Source: Methylobacterium sp. DB0501
GTDB taxonomy: Bacteria > Pseudomonadota > Alphaproteobacteria > Rhizobiales > Beijerinckiaceae
Assembly (NCBI RefSeq): GCF_011043735.1
Contig: NZ_JAAKGV010000018.1
Coordinates: 124,001 to 188,000, forward strand
Direction of reading: 5' to 3'
Length of the DNA stretch: 64,000 nt
Below are positions 34,777 to 43,411 of this stretch, in pieces. A model generated the notes under the pieces. The model ran no database searches. It had not been told where the DNA came from and was given only the letters and a program-made list of their open reading frames with translations. The position numbers and the translations under genes were made by a program. How positions within the stretch are numbered: the stretch's first letter is position 1; every line of letters starts with the position of its first letter.

Positions 34777-36162
34777 TCAGGCGAGGCGGCCGCGGGCGAG
34801 GCCGCGGAGGGGCCGGGGCCCGCCCTCGCTCTCGGCCTCCTCGAGGGAGCTGGCCCGCATCTCGACCGGCAGGAGCAGGACGCTGACGGCGAGGAGCGCC
34901 AGCACGCTCACCACCATCCCGACGACGCCCGAGACGCCGAAGGCGGTGAACAGCCAGACCACCGCGTACGGCATGGTGATCGAGGCGAGGCGGCCGCAGG
35001 CATTGGCAAAGCCCCCGCCGCGCAGGCGCAGGGCCGTCGGGAAGAGTTCCGGCCCGTAGGAGTAGAACGCCACCGCGACCAGGAAGTAGATCGCGCTCAC
35101 CAGCCCGAACCCGACCGCCGTCACCGCCGCCGGATCGGTCATCTGCGGGTAGAGGAGGGCGAACAGCCCGACCACCGCGCAGGCGCCGACCATCGAGGCC
35201 TTGCGCGGCAGGCGATCCGCCAGGAGGAAGCCGACCAGGGCGCCGAACGGCCCGCCGACCGTCATCAGGGTGGTGAAGCCGAGCGACTGGACCACCGACA
35301 GGCCCTGCTTGACCATGAAGGTCGGGATCCAGGCGATCATGCCGTAGACCGCGATGTTGATCGCCACGTGCGAGAGCGCCGCCACGAAGGTGCGCCCGCC
35401 GAGCGCCCGCGAGAACAGCGCCCGCATCGGCATCTCGGGCTGGCGCAGGTCGCGGGTGACCGGCACCGCCGGGAGCGGGCCTCTCTCGGCCGCCACCTCG
35501 GCCTCGATCGTCGCCAGCGCGGCTTCCGCCTCGTCGAGCCGGCCGCGGGATTCGAGCCAGCGGGGCGATTCCGGCATCTGCTTGCGCAGGATCCAGACCC
35601 CGAAGGCGCCGATCCCGGCGAGCACGAACATCACCCGCCAGCTGAACTGGGGGATCAGGAAGTAGCCGGCCGCGTTGGCGGCGGGCAGCCCGACATTGAT
35701 CAGCATGCCGAGCAGCGCGCCCCAGCGCCCGCGATGCGAGGGCGGGATGAACTCGCACAGGGTTCCGGCCGCCACCACCAGCTCGGCCCCGAGCCCGATG
35801 CCCATCACGAAGCGGCAGAGCGTCAGGACCGTGATGTTGGGAGCAAAGCACGCGGCGAGCGAGGCGAGGCCGAAGATCGCGAGGTTGGTCTGGTAGGAGA
35901 AGCGCCGGCCGTAGCGGTCGCCGAGATAGCCGGAGCTGGCGGCGCCGATCAGCATGCCGAAGAAGCCGCTGGAGACGAACAGCGCCCCCTGCGGCAGGGT
36001 GGCGAAGCCGTCCTTGACGAGCGCCGCCACGACGCTGCTGGCGAGGTAGACGTCGAAGGCATCGACGAAGCCGCCGGCGGCGATCAGCCAGAGCATCCGC
36101 CAGTGGAAGCGCGAGACCGGGAGACGGTCGAGCCGCGCCCCCGCATTGACGATGTGGGCCAT
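34777..36162 (-). CDS. MFS transporter, aromatic acid/sugar porter type
   Basis: 461 residues with about 12 TM segments and both MFS loop motifs: GYLGDRYGRRFSY after TM2 and ADRLPRKASM after TM8, plus PESPRWLESRGR in the central loop, typical of the sugar/aromatic-acid:H+ symporter branch (AAHS or SP families). It probably imports the substrate of the operon. GGAGGAAA sits before ATG 36162; the longer frame to 36288 lacks a ribosome-binding site. Confidence 0.88.
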   Translation of the reverse strand: MAHIVNAGARLDRLPVSRFHWRMLWLIAAGGFVDAFDVYLASSVVAALVKDGFATLPQGALFVSSGFFGMLIGAASSGYLGDRYGRRFSYQTNLAIFGLASLAACFAPNITVLTLCRFVMGIGLGAELVVAAGTLCEFIPPSHRGRWGALLGMLINVGLPAANAAGYFLIPQFSWRVMFVLAGIGAFGVWILRKQMPESPRWLESRGRLDEAEAALATIEAEVAAERGPLPAVPVTRDLRQPEMPMRALFSRALGGRTFVAALSHVAINIAVYGMIAWIPTFMVKQGLSVVQSLGFTTLMTVGGPFGALVGFLLADRLPRKASMVGACAVVGLFALLYPQMTDPAAVTAVGFGLVSAIYFLVAVAFYSYGPELFPTALRLRGGGFANACGRLASITMPYAVVWLFTAFGVSGVVGMVVSVLALLAVSVLLLPVEMRASSLEEAESEGGPRPLRGLARGRLA

Positions 36163-36284
36163 GGGGTTTCCTCCGGGTGACGCGGCCTTTGGCGGCCGTC
36201 GTTGTTCGGTTCGATCGCGGGACTTGCTCGGAGCCGGGGAGCCGGCTTGCGGTGGGATGACCCGGGACGTCGGCCGGGCCCGCC

Positions 36285-37088
36285 TCAATGCCTGGCGAGA
36301 AACCCGAGCAGCGCGTCGGCGAACTCGGCCTTGCGCTTCGATCCGGCGATGACGTGGGCGGCGAGCGGCATGTCGAGCCCCTCGGCGTTCGGGATCGCCG
36401 CCTCGATCGGCTTCGTCGTGCGCGGCCCCGTCACCTGGTCGAGGCCGGCATGCTGGACGAGGGTGGGGGCCCGGATGGCGCCCGCCCGGTCGCGGGCGTC
36501 GTGGTTCAGGCAGGCCTCGATCAGGCGGGCATGGGCCGGGACGCGGCCGTTGAGCTCGCTCCAGACGCCGTGCTCGCCGAGCAGCCGGTCGATGGTGCGG
36601 GCGTAGTAATCCGGCTCGAAGGAGAGCAGCGAGACGACCTTCTGGAAGGTCAGGAAGCCGGATTCGGCGTGGACGTCGAGGAGCATCCGCAGCTGGTCGG
36701 CGAGGAAGCGGTCGACCGCGATCCAGGCGCCGGTATTGACCATCGAGCGGGCAAGCTCCGGCCGGCGGATCGCCACCTCCTGCATGATGCAGGCGCCCAT
36801 CCCGATCAGCCCGACGAGGTGGGCCCGCTCGATCCCGAGATGCTGCGACAGCCCGATCACGTCCTCGGCGTAGAGGGCGGTGGTGGCCGGGACCGCGAGG
36901 TCGTCGTCGGACTCGCCGATGCCGCGATGGTCGAAGATCACCACGCTGTAGCGCTCGGCGAGGCCCTGGGGCAGGTGGCGCTCGCCGCCGTGGCAGAAGG
37001 TGCCCCAGCCGCCCGACAGGATCACGGGCTCGCCCGTGCCGTGGACCTCGTAGTGCATCCGGTGGCCGTTGATCGTCGCGCTCGGCAT
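36285..37088 (-). CDS. Alpha/beta-hydrolase fold protein with no nucleophile serine
   Basis: 267 residues. General alpha/beta-hydrolase layout: ILSGGWGTFCHGGE for the oxyanion loop, VVIFDHRGIGESDD, then the nucleophile elbow and a late His (LAAHVIAG). At the elbow, where GHSMGG is expected, the sequence is LVGLIGMGACIMQE (91-104): no Ser, Asp or Cys occupies the nucleophile position. It may be a lyase, a cofactor-free dioxygenase-like protein or a pseudo-enzyme. GGAGGA precedes ATG 37088. It is 28 bases from the CoA-transferase gene upstream. Confidence 0.82.
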   Translation of the reverse strand: MPSATINGHRMHYEVHGTGEPVILSGGWGTFCHGGERHLPQGLAERYSVVIFDHRGIGESDDDLAVPATTALYAEDVIGLSQHLGIERAHLVGLIGMGACIMQEVAIRRPELARSMVNTGAWIAVDRFLADQLRMLLDVHAESGFLTFQKVVSLLSFEPDYYARTIDRLLGEHGVWSELNGRVPAHARLIEACLNHDARDRAGAIRAPTLVQHAGLDQVTGPRTTKPIEAAIPNAEGLDMPLAAHVIAGSKRKAEFADALLGFLARH

Positions 37089-37116
37089 GGGGCGTCGTCC
37101 TCCATCAGGGTGGGTG

Positions 37117-38238
37117 TCAGGCAACGGGCTCGCCGGAGAGGATCGCGTCGGTGTGCTCACCGAGCGCCGGCTCGCGCAGGCGGGGCTCCGGCGGCTCGTC
37201 GCGGAAGCGGATCGCCGGGGCGACGTGGCGCCGGCCAGCCGCGTCGGTGAGGATCATGCCGCGGGCGAGCGCGTGCTCGTCGGAGAGGGCTTCCGGCAGG
37301 GTCTTCACGGGGGCGAAGCACACGTCGAGCGGCCGGAACCACTCGACCCACTCGGCCTGCGTCCGTGTCAGGAAGACCTCGCGCAGGTATGAGATCAGCG
37401 GCGCCTGGTGCGGCCCGGGGCCCGCCTCGCAGAGCGGCACGAGGTCGAGGCGGCCGAGCTTGCCGAGCAGGGTGCGGACGAACTTGATCTCCTGGCCGCC
37501 GAGGACGACGTGGCGGCGATCGGCGGTCTCGTAGACCTGGTAGAAGGCCGAGCCGCCCATGCTGCGCTCGTGCTTCGGATTCGGGTGGCGGTTCTCCGCG
37601 AGGGCCGGGCCGAGCACGTTCGGCATCGAGGCGAGCACGCTCTCGTGCATCGAGACGTCGATGTAGTCGCCCCGCCCGGTCTGCTGCCGGCGCAGCAGCG
37701 CCATCAGCACGCCCGAGAGCGCGTGGAGCGAGGCCAGCATGTCGGCGGCCGGGATGCCGGGGATCGCCGGGGCATCGTCGCGCCCGAGCGTGATGCCGAT
37801 CGAGCCGGCCAGCGCCTCGGTGGCGAGGTCGTGGGCCGGCACGCCGGCATAGGGCCCGGTCTGCCCGAAGGCACTGATCGCGCAGTAGACGATGCCGGGA
37901 TTGCGCGCCCGCACCGCGTCGTAATTCACCCCGAGGCGCTTCACCACGCCGGGCCGGAAGGTCTCGACGAAGACGTCGGCCTCCTCGCACAGGCGCAGCA
38001 GCGCCTCGCGCCCCTCGTCCGACTTGAGGTCGAGGACGACGCTGCGCTTGCCGCGGTTGACGTTGCGGAAGAATACCGTCGAGGGCCCGTCCGCCGGGCC
38101 GATGGCGCGGCCGGGATCGCCCTCGCCGGGCGGCTCGACCTTGATGACCTCGGCGCCGTGATCGGCCAGCACCATGGTCAGGTACGGCCCGGGCAGGAAC
38201 ACCGAGAGGTCGACGACCTTGAGACCGGCGAGCTTCAT
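37117..38238 (-). CDS. CaiB/BaiF family (class III) CoA-transferase, second of a pair
   Basis: 373 residues. Family motifs: LPGPYLTMVLADHGAEVIKV near the N-terminus, RGKRSVVLDLKS at about 62-73, ETFRPGVVKRLG, and the likely acyl-forming aspartate D166 in IPAADMLAS. These enzymes move CoA between organic acids (formyl, succinyl, citramalate, carnitine and others). It overlaps the upstream paralogue by 4 bases (ATGA), suggesting balanced synthesis and perhaps a mixed complex. Substrate unknown. Confidence 0.92.
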   Translation of the reverse strand: MKLAGLKVVDLSVFLPGPYLTMVLADHGAEVIKVEPPGEGDPGRAIGPADGPSTVFFRNVNRGKRSVVLDLKSDEGREALLRLCEEADVFVETFRPGVVKRLGVNYDAVRARNPGIVYCAISAFGQTGPYAGVPAHDLATEALAGSIGITLGRDDAPAIPGIPAADMLASLHALSGVLMALLRRQQTGRGDYIDVSMHESVLASMPNVLGPALAENRHPNPKHERSMGGSAFYQVYETADRRHVVLGGQEIKFVRTLLGKLGRLDLVPLCEAGPGPHQAPLISYLREVFLTRTQAEWVEWFRPLDVCFAPVKTLPEALSDEHALARGMILTDAAGRRHVAPAIRFRDEPPEPRLREPALGEHTDAILSGEPVA

Positions 38239-39467
38239 GCCACGGCCTCCGGCGCCGTTCCGAGGATGTCGTGGGTATCCGCCCCGAGCGGGCTGCAGGC
38301 GGCCGGCACCGGCCGGACTCCGTCGATCTTCAGCGGGTTGGCGAGCACCCGCAGGCCCGGCCGCGCCGGATGGTCGATCCGGGCGATCATGCCGGCTTCG
38401 GCCACGAAGGGGTTGGCGAGCGCCTGCGCCACGTCGTGGACCGGCGCCACCGGCAGGCGGCCGGACAGGATCTCGAGCCAGGCCTGCGTCGGCCGGGTCG
38501 AGAACACGTCGTCGAGCGCGGCCGTCAGCGCGTCCCGGTTGTCGCGGCGGGCGCCCGCGCTGGAAAAGCGCGGATCGGCGGCGAGGTCCGGGCGGCCGAG
38601 CCCGGCGACGAGCGCGTCCCAGAACTTGTCCATCATGCAGCCGACGAAGATCCAGCCGTCGGCGGTGCGCAGGGTCTGGACCGGCGTGCGGGCGAGGTGC
38701 GAGCCCCGCGGCAGCCGCGCCGGCACCTCGCCCTCGTTGAGGTGCCAGGTCCCCGGATAGGTGAGCTGGTGCAGGGCGACGTCGAACAGGCAGGTATCGA
38801 CGTCGCAGCCCCGCCCCGTGGCGCGGGCCCGGATCACCGCGGCGAGCAGCCCGGTGATGCCGGTAATCCCGGTCATGAAGTCGATCATCGACACGCCCAT
38901 CCGGGCGGGCGGCCCGTCCGGCTCGCCGGTCAGGCTCATCAGCCCGGCCTCGGCCTGCATCAGGAAATCGTAGCCCGGCCAGTCGCGGCGGGCGTTGTCG
39001 CGGCCATAGGCCGAGATGTGCAGGCACACGATCCGCGGGTTGGCCGCCTGCAGGCTCGCGTAGTCGATCCCGAGCTTGTCCGGCTGGTCGCCGCGCAGGT
39101 TGTTGATGACCGCGTCGGCACCCGCCACCAGCCGCCGGAAGGTCTCCTTCCCGGCCGGGCTCTTGATGTCGAGGGCGATGCTCTTCTTGTTGAGGTTGAA
39201 GGTCTGGAAATACTGGCTGTCGTTCTCGCCGAGCAGGTGCGGGCCCATCTGGCGCGAGGCGTCGCCGCCGGTGGCGGCGTTCTCGACCTTGATCACCTCG
39301 GCGCCGAGATCGGCCAGGAACATCGAGCCGTAGGGGCCGGCGCCGAACTGCTCGAAGGTGAGCACCCGGAGGCCGGCGAGCGGCCCGTCGGCGGGGGCCG
39401 GCGATCGTCCCGGCCGTGCGGCGGAATGGCGGGCCTCATGGCCGGCGTCATGGCGGGCATCTGGCAC
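38235..39467 (-). CDS. CaiB/BaiF family (class III) CoA-transferase, first of a pair
   Basis: 410 residues. Motifs FGAGPYGSMFLADLGAEVIK, LNKKSIALDIKS, and D196 in VSMIDFMTG as the predicted catalytic aspartate. About 30 Pro/His-rich residues precede the fold. The frame opens at ATG 39482, but GGGGAGGAGCGCG inside it is spaced for the in-frame GTG at 39467, so I use that start. It heads a six-gene minus-strand unit (two CoA-transferases, alpha/beta protein, MFS, two isochorismatases) behind the promoter and operator at 39491-39529. Confidence 0.9.
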   Translation of the reverse strand: MPDARHDAGHEARHSAARPGRSPAPADGPLAGLRVLTFEQFGAGPYGSMFLADLGAEVIKVENAATGGDASRQMGPHLLGENDSQYFQTFNLNKKSIALDIKSPAGKETFRRLVAGADAVINNLRGDQPDKLGIDYASLQAANPRIVCLHISAYGRDNARRDWPGYDFLMQAEAGLMSLTGEPDGPPARMGVSMIDFMTGITGITGLLAAVIRARATGRGCDVDTCLFDVALHQLTYPGTWHLNEGEVPARLPRGSHLARTPVQTLRTADGWIFVGCMMDKFWDALVAGLGRPDLAADPRFSSAGARRDNRDALTAALDDVFSTRPTQAWLEILSGRLPVAPVHDVAQALANPFVAEAGMIARIDHPARPGLRVLANPLKIDGVRPVPAACSPLGADTHDILGTAPEAVA

Positions 39468-39490
39468 CGCGCTCCTCCCCATTTGTTTGT

Positions 39491-39529
39491 ATGTCCGTAC
39501 AAATGAGCACTCACAGGCGGGCCTGTCAA
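39491..39529 (-). promoter_or_regulatory. Promoter with GntR-type operator, CoA-transferase operon
   Basis: On the minus strand TTGACA (39529-39524), 17 bases, TCATTT (39506-39501). Overlapping the -10 and likely start point is the dyad TTTGTA...TACAAA at 39486-39503. Within it, ATGTCCGTACAA (39491-39502) differs by one base, apart from the first, from the operator at 47439-47450. Repressor control is therefore likely. Confidence 0.55.
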
Positions 39530-39618
39530 TCGGCGCGCGCCTGTCGCGGTGACGGGCGCGGGCGGCTTCCGATAAGGTTCGGGTCAGGGCGCCGCCGGCG
39601 CGACGCGAGGACCACGGG

Positions 39619-40938
39619 ATGCGCCGTCGCCCGCCGAGCTTGCAGGATCCGGGCTGGCGGCTCGCCCTGTTCGCGCTGCTCTACCTCTACCAGGGCGTCG
39701 TCGCCGGTTTCGCGCTGACGGCGCTCGCCAACCATTTCGCGGCGGCGGGGTCCTCCACCGCGGAGGTCGGCCGCCACCTCGCCGTCGTCGGCCTGCCCTG
39801 GGTGCTCCAGCCGCTGCTCTGGGGGCCGGTGATCGACCGGGCCGCATCCCGGCGCATGGGGTCGCGCCGCTTCTGGCTCGTTCTGGCGCTGGCCTGCGCG
39901 CAGGCGTGCCTTGCCGGGCTGCTCGTCCTCGGCGTTTCGCCGAGCCTCACGGCGGTGAGCGTCGTGCTCCTCCTGCACAGCCTGGCCGCGTCGCTGGCCG
40001 ACACCGCCACCGACCGGATGATCGCCGGCAGCGTCCCCGCCGATGCGCTGGGGCGCACCAGCGCGGCGACGCGGGCGGGCTTCGTGACCGGCAGCGCGGC
40101 GGGTGCCGCTCTCTTCGCCTGGATCCTCGGGGCCTGGGGCTTTCCGGCGGCGGCCGCGGCGCTCCTCGGGCTCACCACGCCCTTCGCCCTCGCGGCCTTC
40201 GTGGTGCGCGAGACGCCGGAGGACCGGTTGCTACCGCTCCGCCGGGCCGGGCCGGCACCTCTCCCGGGGCGGGGCGGGATGGTGGAGACGACGGCCTTCG
40301 CGCGCCGGCTCCTGGCGTCGTTCCGCGGCCGCAAGGCGGCGACCCTGCTGGCGTTGTGCTTTTCCGTCGATGCCGGGCTCGCCCTGTTCCAGGTGCCCTT
40401 CGGGGTCGCACTGGTGCAGGTCCATGGCTGGGAGGCCGGCGCGCTCTCGCGCCTCCAGGCGATGCTGGCGCTCCTCGGCGGCACGCTCGGGGCGGCCGGC
40501 ATCGGCGCCTATGTCGACCGCGTCGGCCCGGGGCGGGCCTTGCGGGTGCTGCTGCTGGCTTGCGCTGCGGCGTTCGGGCTCGCCGGGCTCATGATCGCGG
40601 CGGGATGGGAGGCCGCGACGGGGCCGTTCATCCTCGGGCTTGCGAGCGTCGTGCCGGCGCTCCTCTACGTCGCCCTGCTGCCCGCGGTGCTGCTGGCGAG
40701 CCGCGCCGGCAGCAGCACCGCCACGCAGTTCCAGGTCTACATGGCGGCGATGAATCTCGGCGACGTCGCCGGCTCAGGGTTCGCCGGCGTGGTCGCCTCG
40801 GTGGTCGCGCCGGGCGTCGTCGCGCTCGGCGTCGCGGGGCTTTTCGTGGGCTGCGCGTGGGCAGCGGGCTCCGGGTCGCCTGTCACATCGACGGCATCGC
40901 CGAGCGGCCGTGCTGGACGAGCGGACGACCCGTCATAA
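39619..40938 (+). CDS. MFS transporter (AmpG/PAT-like)
   Basis: 439 residues, about 12 hydrophobic segments. The sequence VLQPLLWGPVIDRAASRRMG after TM2 and AYVDRVGPGRALR after TM8 fit major facilitator loops, and the overall pattern is nearest the AmpG/acetyl-CoA transporter group. The C-terminal 25 residues are Ser/Gly/Pro-rich. It is transcribed away from the CoA-transferase operon and stands alone on its strand; the TTTGTA dyad lies about 120 bases upstream and might affect it. Substrate unknown. Confidence 0.8.
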   Translation: MRRRPPSLQDPGWRLALFALLYLYQGVVAGFALTALANHFAAAGSSTAEVGRHLAVVGLPWVLQPLLWGPVIDRAASRRMGSRRFWLVLALACAQACLAGLLVLGVSPSLTAVSVVLLLHSLAASLADTATDRMIAGSVPADALGRTSAATRAGFVTGSAAGAALFAWILGAWGFPAAAAALLGLTTPFALAAFVVRETPEDRLLPLRRAGPAPLPGRGGMVETTAFARRLLASFRGRKAATLLALCFSVDAGLALFQVPFGVALVQVHGWEAGALSRLQAMLALLGGTLGAAGIGAYVDRVGPGRALRVLLLACAAAFGLAGLMIAAGWEAATGPFILGLASVVPALLYVALLPAVLLASRAGSSTATQFQVYMAAMNLGDVAGSGFAGVVASVVAPGVVALGVAGLFVGCAWAAGSGSPVTSTASPSGRAGRADDPS

Positions 40939-41034
40939 GCTCCCCCTGTCCCGGATCTCCTGCCGCCGACGCTTCGGTCGTCCGGGAACGGGGCGGGTGA
41001 TGGAGGCACCGCCGCGTTCGGAGCCGTCGCCCCG

Positions 41035-41811
41035 TCACGCCGCCCGATGGATGAACCGCCGGTCGAGCCACAGCAGCACGCCGTTGGCCGCCACCGCCAC
41101 GATCACCAGCATCAGGATCACCGCGGTCGTCTGCTGGACGTTATGCAGGCTGATCCCGTTGACGATCAGGAAGCCGAGCCCCCTCTGCGAGGCGAACATC
41201 TCGCCGACCAGCACCCCGAGCAGCGTCAGCGAGAACCCGACCCTGAGCCCCGTGACGATTTCGGGCAGCACCGCCGGGGCGAGGATCGTGCGGATCGTCT
41301 CGGCCTGGCCCAGCCGCATCGCCCGGGCGGTGCGGATCAGCACCGGGTTGATGCCCTTGACCGCCGTCAGGGTGAACAGCGTGATCGGGATCACGCCGTG
41401 GATCACCCCGAACGCCACCTTGGCGCCGATCCCGAGGCCGAAGACCAGCAGGATGACGGGATAGAGCGTGACCTTCGGGATCGAGTAGAGCCCGGCCAGG
41501 ATCGGCTCGGCGACCTCGCCGGCGAAGCGGCGCAGGCCGAGGACCAGTCCGAGCCCGATGCCGAGGAGGGCCGAGATGGCGAGCGCCCCCGCGAAGGCGG
41601 AGAGCGTGGCGCCGGCATGCGACCAGAACCCGGCCGTCGCGACGAGGCCCGACAGGTGCCGGAACGCGGCGAGCGGGGAGGCGATCGCCGCCTCGCCGGC
41701 ATAGGCATGGAGCGCCTGCCAGAGGCCGAGCAGGACGACCACGGTGACGAGGCCGTCGAGGAGCCACGGGCCGCGCGGGCCGGTGGCGGGGAGCGCGGCG
41801 GAGCCGCTCAT
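41035..41811 (-). CDS. ABC transporter permease, NitT/TauT type
   Basis: 258 residues, six predicted TM segments, BPD-transporter (SsuC/TauC) family. The EAA loop region is visible (RAMRLGQAETIRTILAPAVLPEIVTGLRVGF). Its start overlaps the end of the other permease gene by 4 bases. It is the last gene of the 47.3-to-41.0 kb operon. With the second permease it should form a heterodimeric channel for the binding protein encoded upstream. Confidence 0.9.
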   Translation of the reverse strand: MSGSAALPATGPRGPWLLDGLVTVVVLLGLWQALHAYAGEAAIASPLAAFRHLSGLVATAGFWSHAGATLSAFAGALAISALLGIGLGLVLGLRRFAGEVAEPILAGLYSIPKVTLYPVILLVFGLGIGAKVAFGVIHGVIPITLFTLTAVKGINPVLIRTARAMRLGQAETIRTILAPAVLPEIVTGLRVGFSLTLLGVLVGEMFASQRGLGFLIVNGISLHNVQQTTAVILMLVIVAVAANGVLLWLDRRFIHRAA

Positions 41812-42569
41812 GCGCGGGCGCGCCGGCGCATGACGCGGCCCTCCCAGGCGTGCAGGGTCATGTTCAGCCCCGTGACCACCACGAGCACGAACAGCATCAG
41901 GGCGTACATGGTGCGGTTCTCGAAGCCGTCATAGGCGTAGGCGATGGCGTGGCCGAGCCCGGCATCGGCCAGGATGAACTCGCCCGCGATGATCCCGATG
42001 AAGGCGTAGGCGAGCGCTAGCTTCACGCCGGTGAGGAGGTAGGGCAGGGCGCTCGGCATCACCACGTGGGCGAGGGTGGAAAGCCGCCCGAGCCGGTAGG
42101 ACCGGGCGGTGCGCATCAGCACCCGCGGCACCCGGTCGAGCCCGTTGAGGGTGGCAAGGATCATCGCCGGCACCCCGAACGCCATGCCGAGCACGATCAG
42201 CGGCACGCTGTTGAGCCCGAAGATGGCGACGAAGAGCGGGTAGAAGACGAAGGTCGGGATCGAGTAGTACGAGGCGAGCAGCGGATCGAGCCCCTGCCGG
42301 ACCCGCGGCAGCGCGTGGATCGCGACGCCCAGGGTGAAGCCGATCGCGACGGCGAGCACGACGGCGATCGCCACCGTCGAGAAGGTCCGGGCGATGTCGC
42401 CGGCGATCTCGCCCGAGGCGATGAGGCCCCACAGGGTCGCGGCCATCTCGCTCGGCGGGATCAGGGTCAGGGGGTTCACGAGGTGCAGGCGGCACACGGC
42501 CTCGAGCAGCAGCACGAAGCCGGCGATCCAGGCGATGCGGGTGAGGGTGACGGCGCGCTCGCGGGTCAT
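41808..42569 (-). CDS. ABC transporter permease, NitT/TauT type
   Basis: 253 residues with six TM segments. EAA-type coupling loop: RSYRLGRLSTLAHVVMPSALPYLLTGVKLALAYAF. It overlaps both neighbours by 4 bases (ATGA), giving a tightly coupled transporter operon. Many members of this family carry pyrimidine precursors, taurine, sulfonates, nitrate or aromatic acids. Confidence 0.9.
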   Translation of the reverse strand: MTRERAVTLTRIAWIAGFVLLLEAVCRLHLVNPLTLIPPSEMAATLWGLIASGEIAGDIARTFSTVAIAVVLAVAIGFTLGVAIHALPRVRQGLDPLLASYYSIPTFVFYPLFVAIFGLNSVPLIVLGMAFGVPAMILATLNGLDRVPRVLMRTARSYRLGRLSTLAHVVMPSALPYLLTGVKLALAYAFIGIIAGEFILADAGLGHAIAYAYDGFENRTMYALMLFVLVVVTGLNMTLHAWEGRVMRRRARA

Positions 42570-43402
42570 GGCGCACGGCCCGCCTTACCGATCGCCTTCA
42601 GCGATTCCTCGCGCAGGTGCGACCACAGCCGGGCGGTGATGTGGCCGAAGCGCTCCTCGGCGACGATGCGGCTGTCGCGCTCGCGCGGCCAGCCGGTCTC
42701 GACGATCTCGATGAAGCGGCCGGGCCGCGACGACATCACGCCGATGCGGTCGGACAGCATCGCCGCCTCGTCGAGGGCGTGGGTGATGAGGAGCACCGTG
42801 GCCCCGGTCTCGCGCCACAGCCGCAGCAGCTCGTCGCCCATCAGGAGGCGCGTCTGCTGGTCCAGCGCCCCGAACGGCTCGTCGAGCAGGATCAGGCGCG
42901 GCCGGGTGACGAGGGTGCGGGCGATGCAGACCCGCTGGCGCATGCCGCCCGAGAGCTGCGCCGGATAGGCGTGCGCGAAGTCGGTCAGCCCCATGAAGCC
43001 CAGCGCGTAATCGACCCGGCGGGCGATCTCGGCCGCATCGACGCCGGCCCGGCGCAGTCCGAAGGCGACGTTGTCGGCGACGGAGAGCCAGGGGAACGAG
43101 GCGTCCTCCTGGAACACGATGCCGATTCCGTCCGGCACGCCCTCGACCGGTGCGCCCTCGAAGGTGACGGTGCCGGCATTCGGCCGCCCGAGCCCCGACA
43201 GGACGTCGAGCAGGGTGGACTTGCCGCAGCCGGACGGGCCGACGACCGAGAAGAACTCGCCCTTGACGAGGTCGAGGTCGAGGGGCCCGAGGGCGGCGAG
43301 CCGGCCGTAGACGCGGGTGACCCCGCGCAAGGACGCGTGGATCTCGCGGGTCTCCGCGGGCATCGCCCCGCGGGGATCGGCGCTGAGGGCAACGACGGCC
43401 AT
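42566..43402 (-). CDS. ABC transporter ATP-binding protein, NitT/TauT type
   Basis: 278 residues. Walker A GPSGCGKST at 55-63, signature LSGGMRQ at 150-156, Walker B ILLDEP at 171-176 and the D-loop FGALD. About 25 residues precede the core. It powers the two permeases encoded after it. AGGGAG precedes ATG 43402, ten bases after the binding-protein gene. Confidence 0.93.
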   Translation of the reverse strand: MAVVALSADPRGAMPAETREIHASLRGVTRVYGRLAALGPLDLDLVKGEFFSVVGPSGCGKSTLLDVLSGLGRPNAGTVTFEGAPVEGVPDGIGIVFQEDASFPWLSVADNVAFGLRRAGVDAAEIARRVDYALGFMGLTDFAHAYPAQLSGGMRQRVCIARTLVTRPRLILLDEPFGALDQQTRLLMGDELLRLWRETGATVLLITHALDEAAMLSDRIGVMSSRPGRFIEIVETGWPRERDSRIVAEERFGHITARLWSHLREESLKAIGKAGRAP

Positions 43403-43411
43403 GACGGCTCC

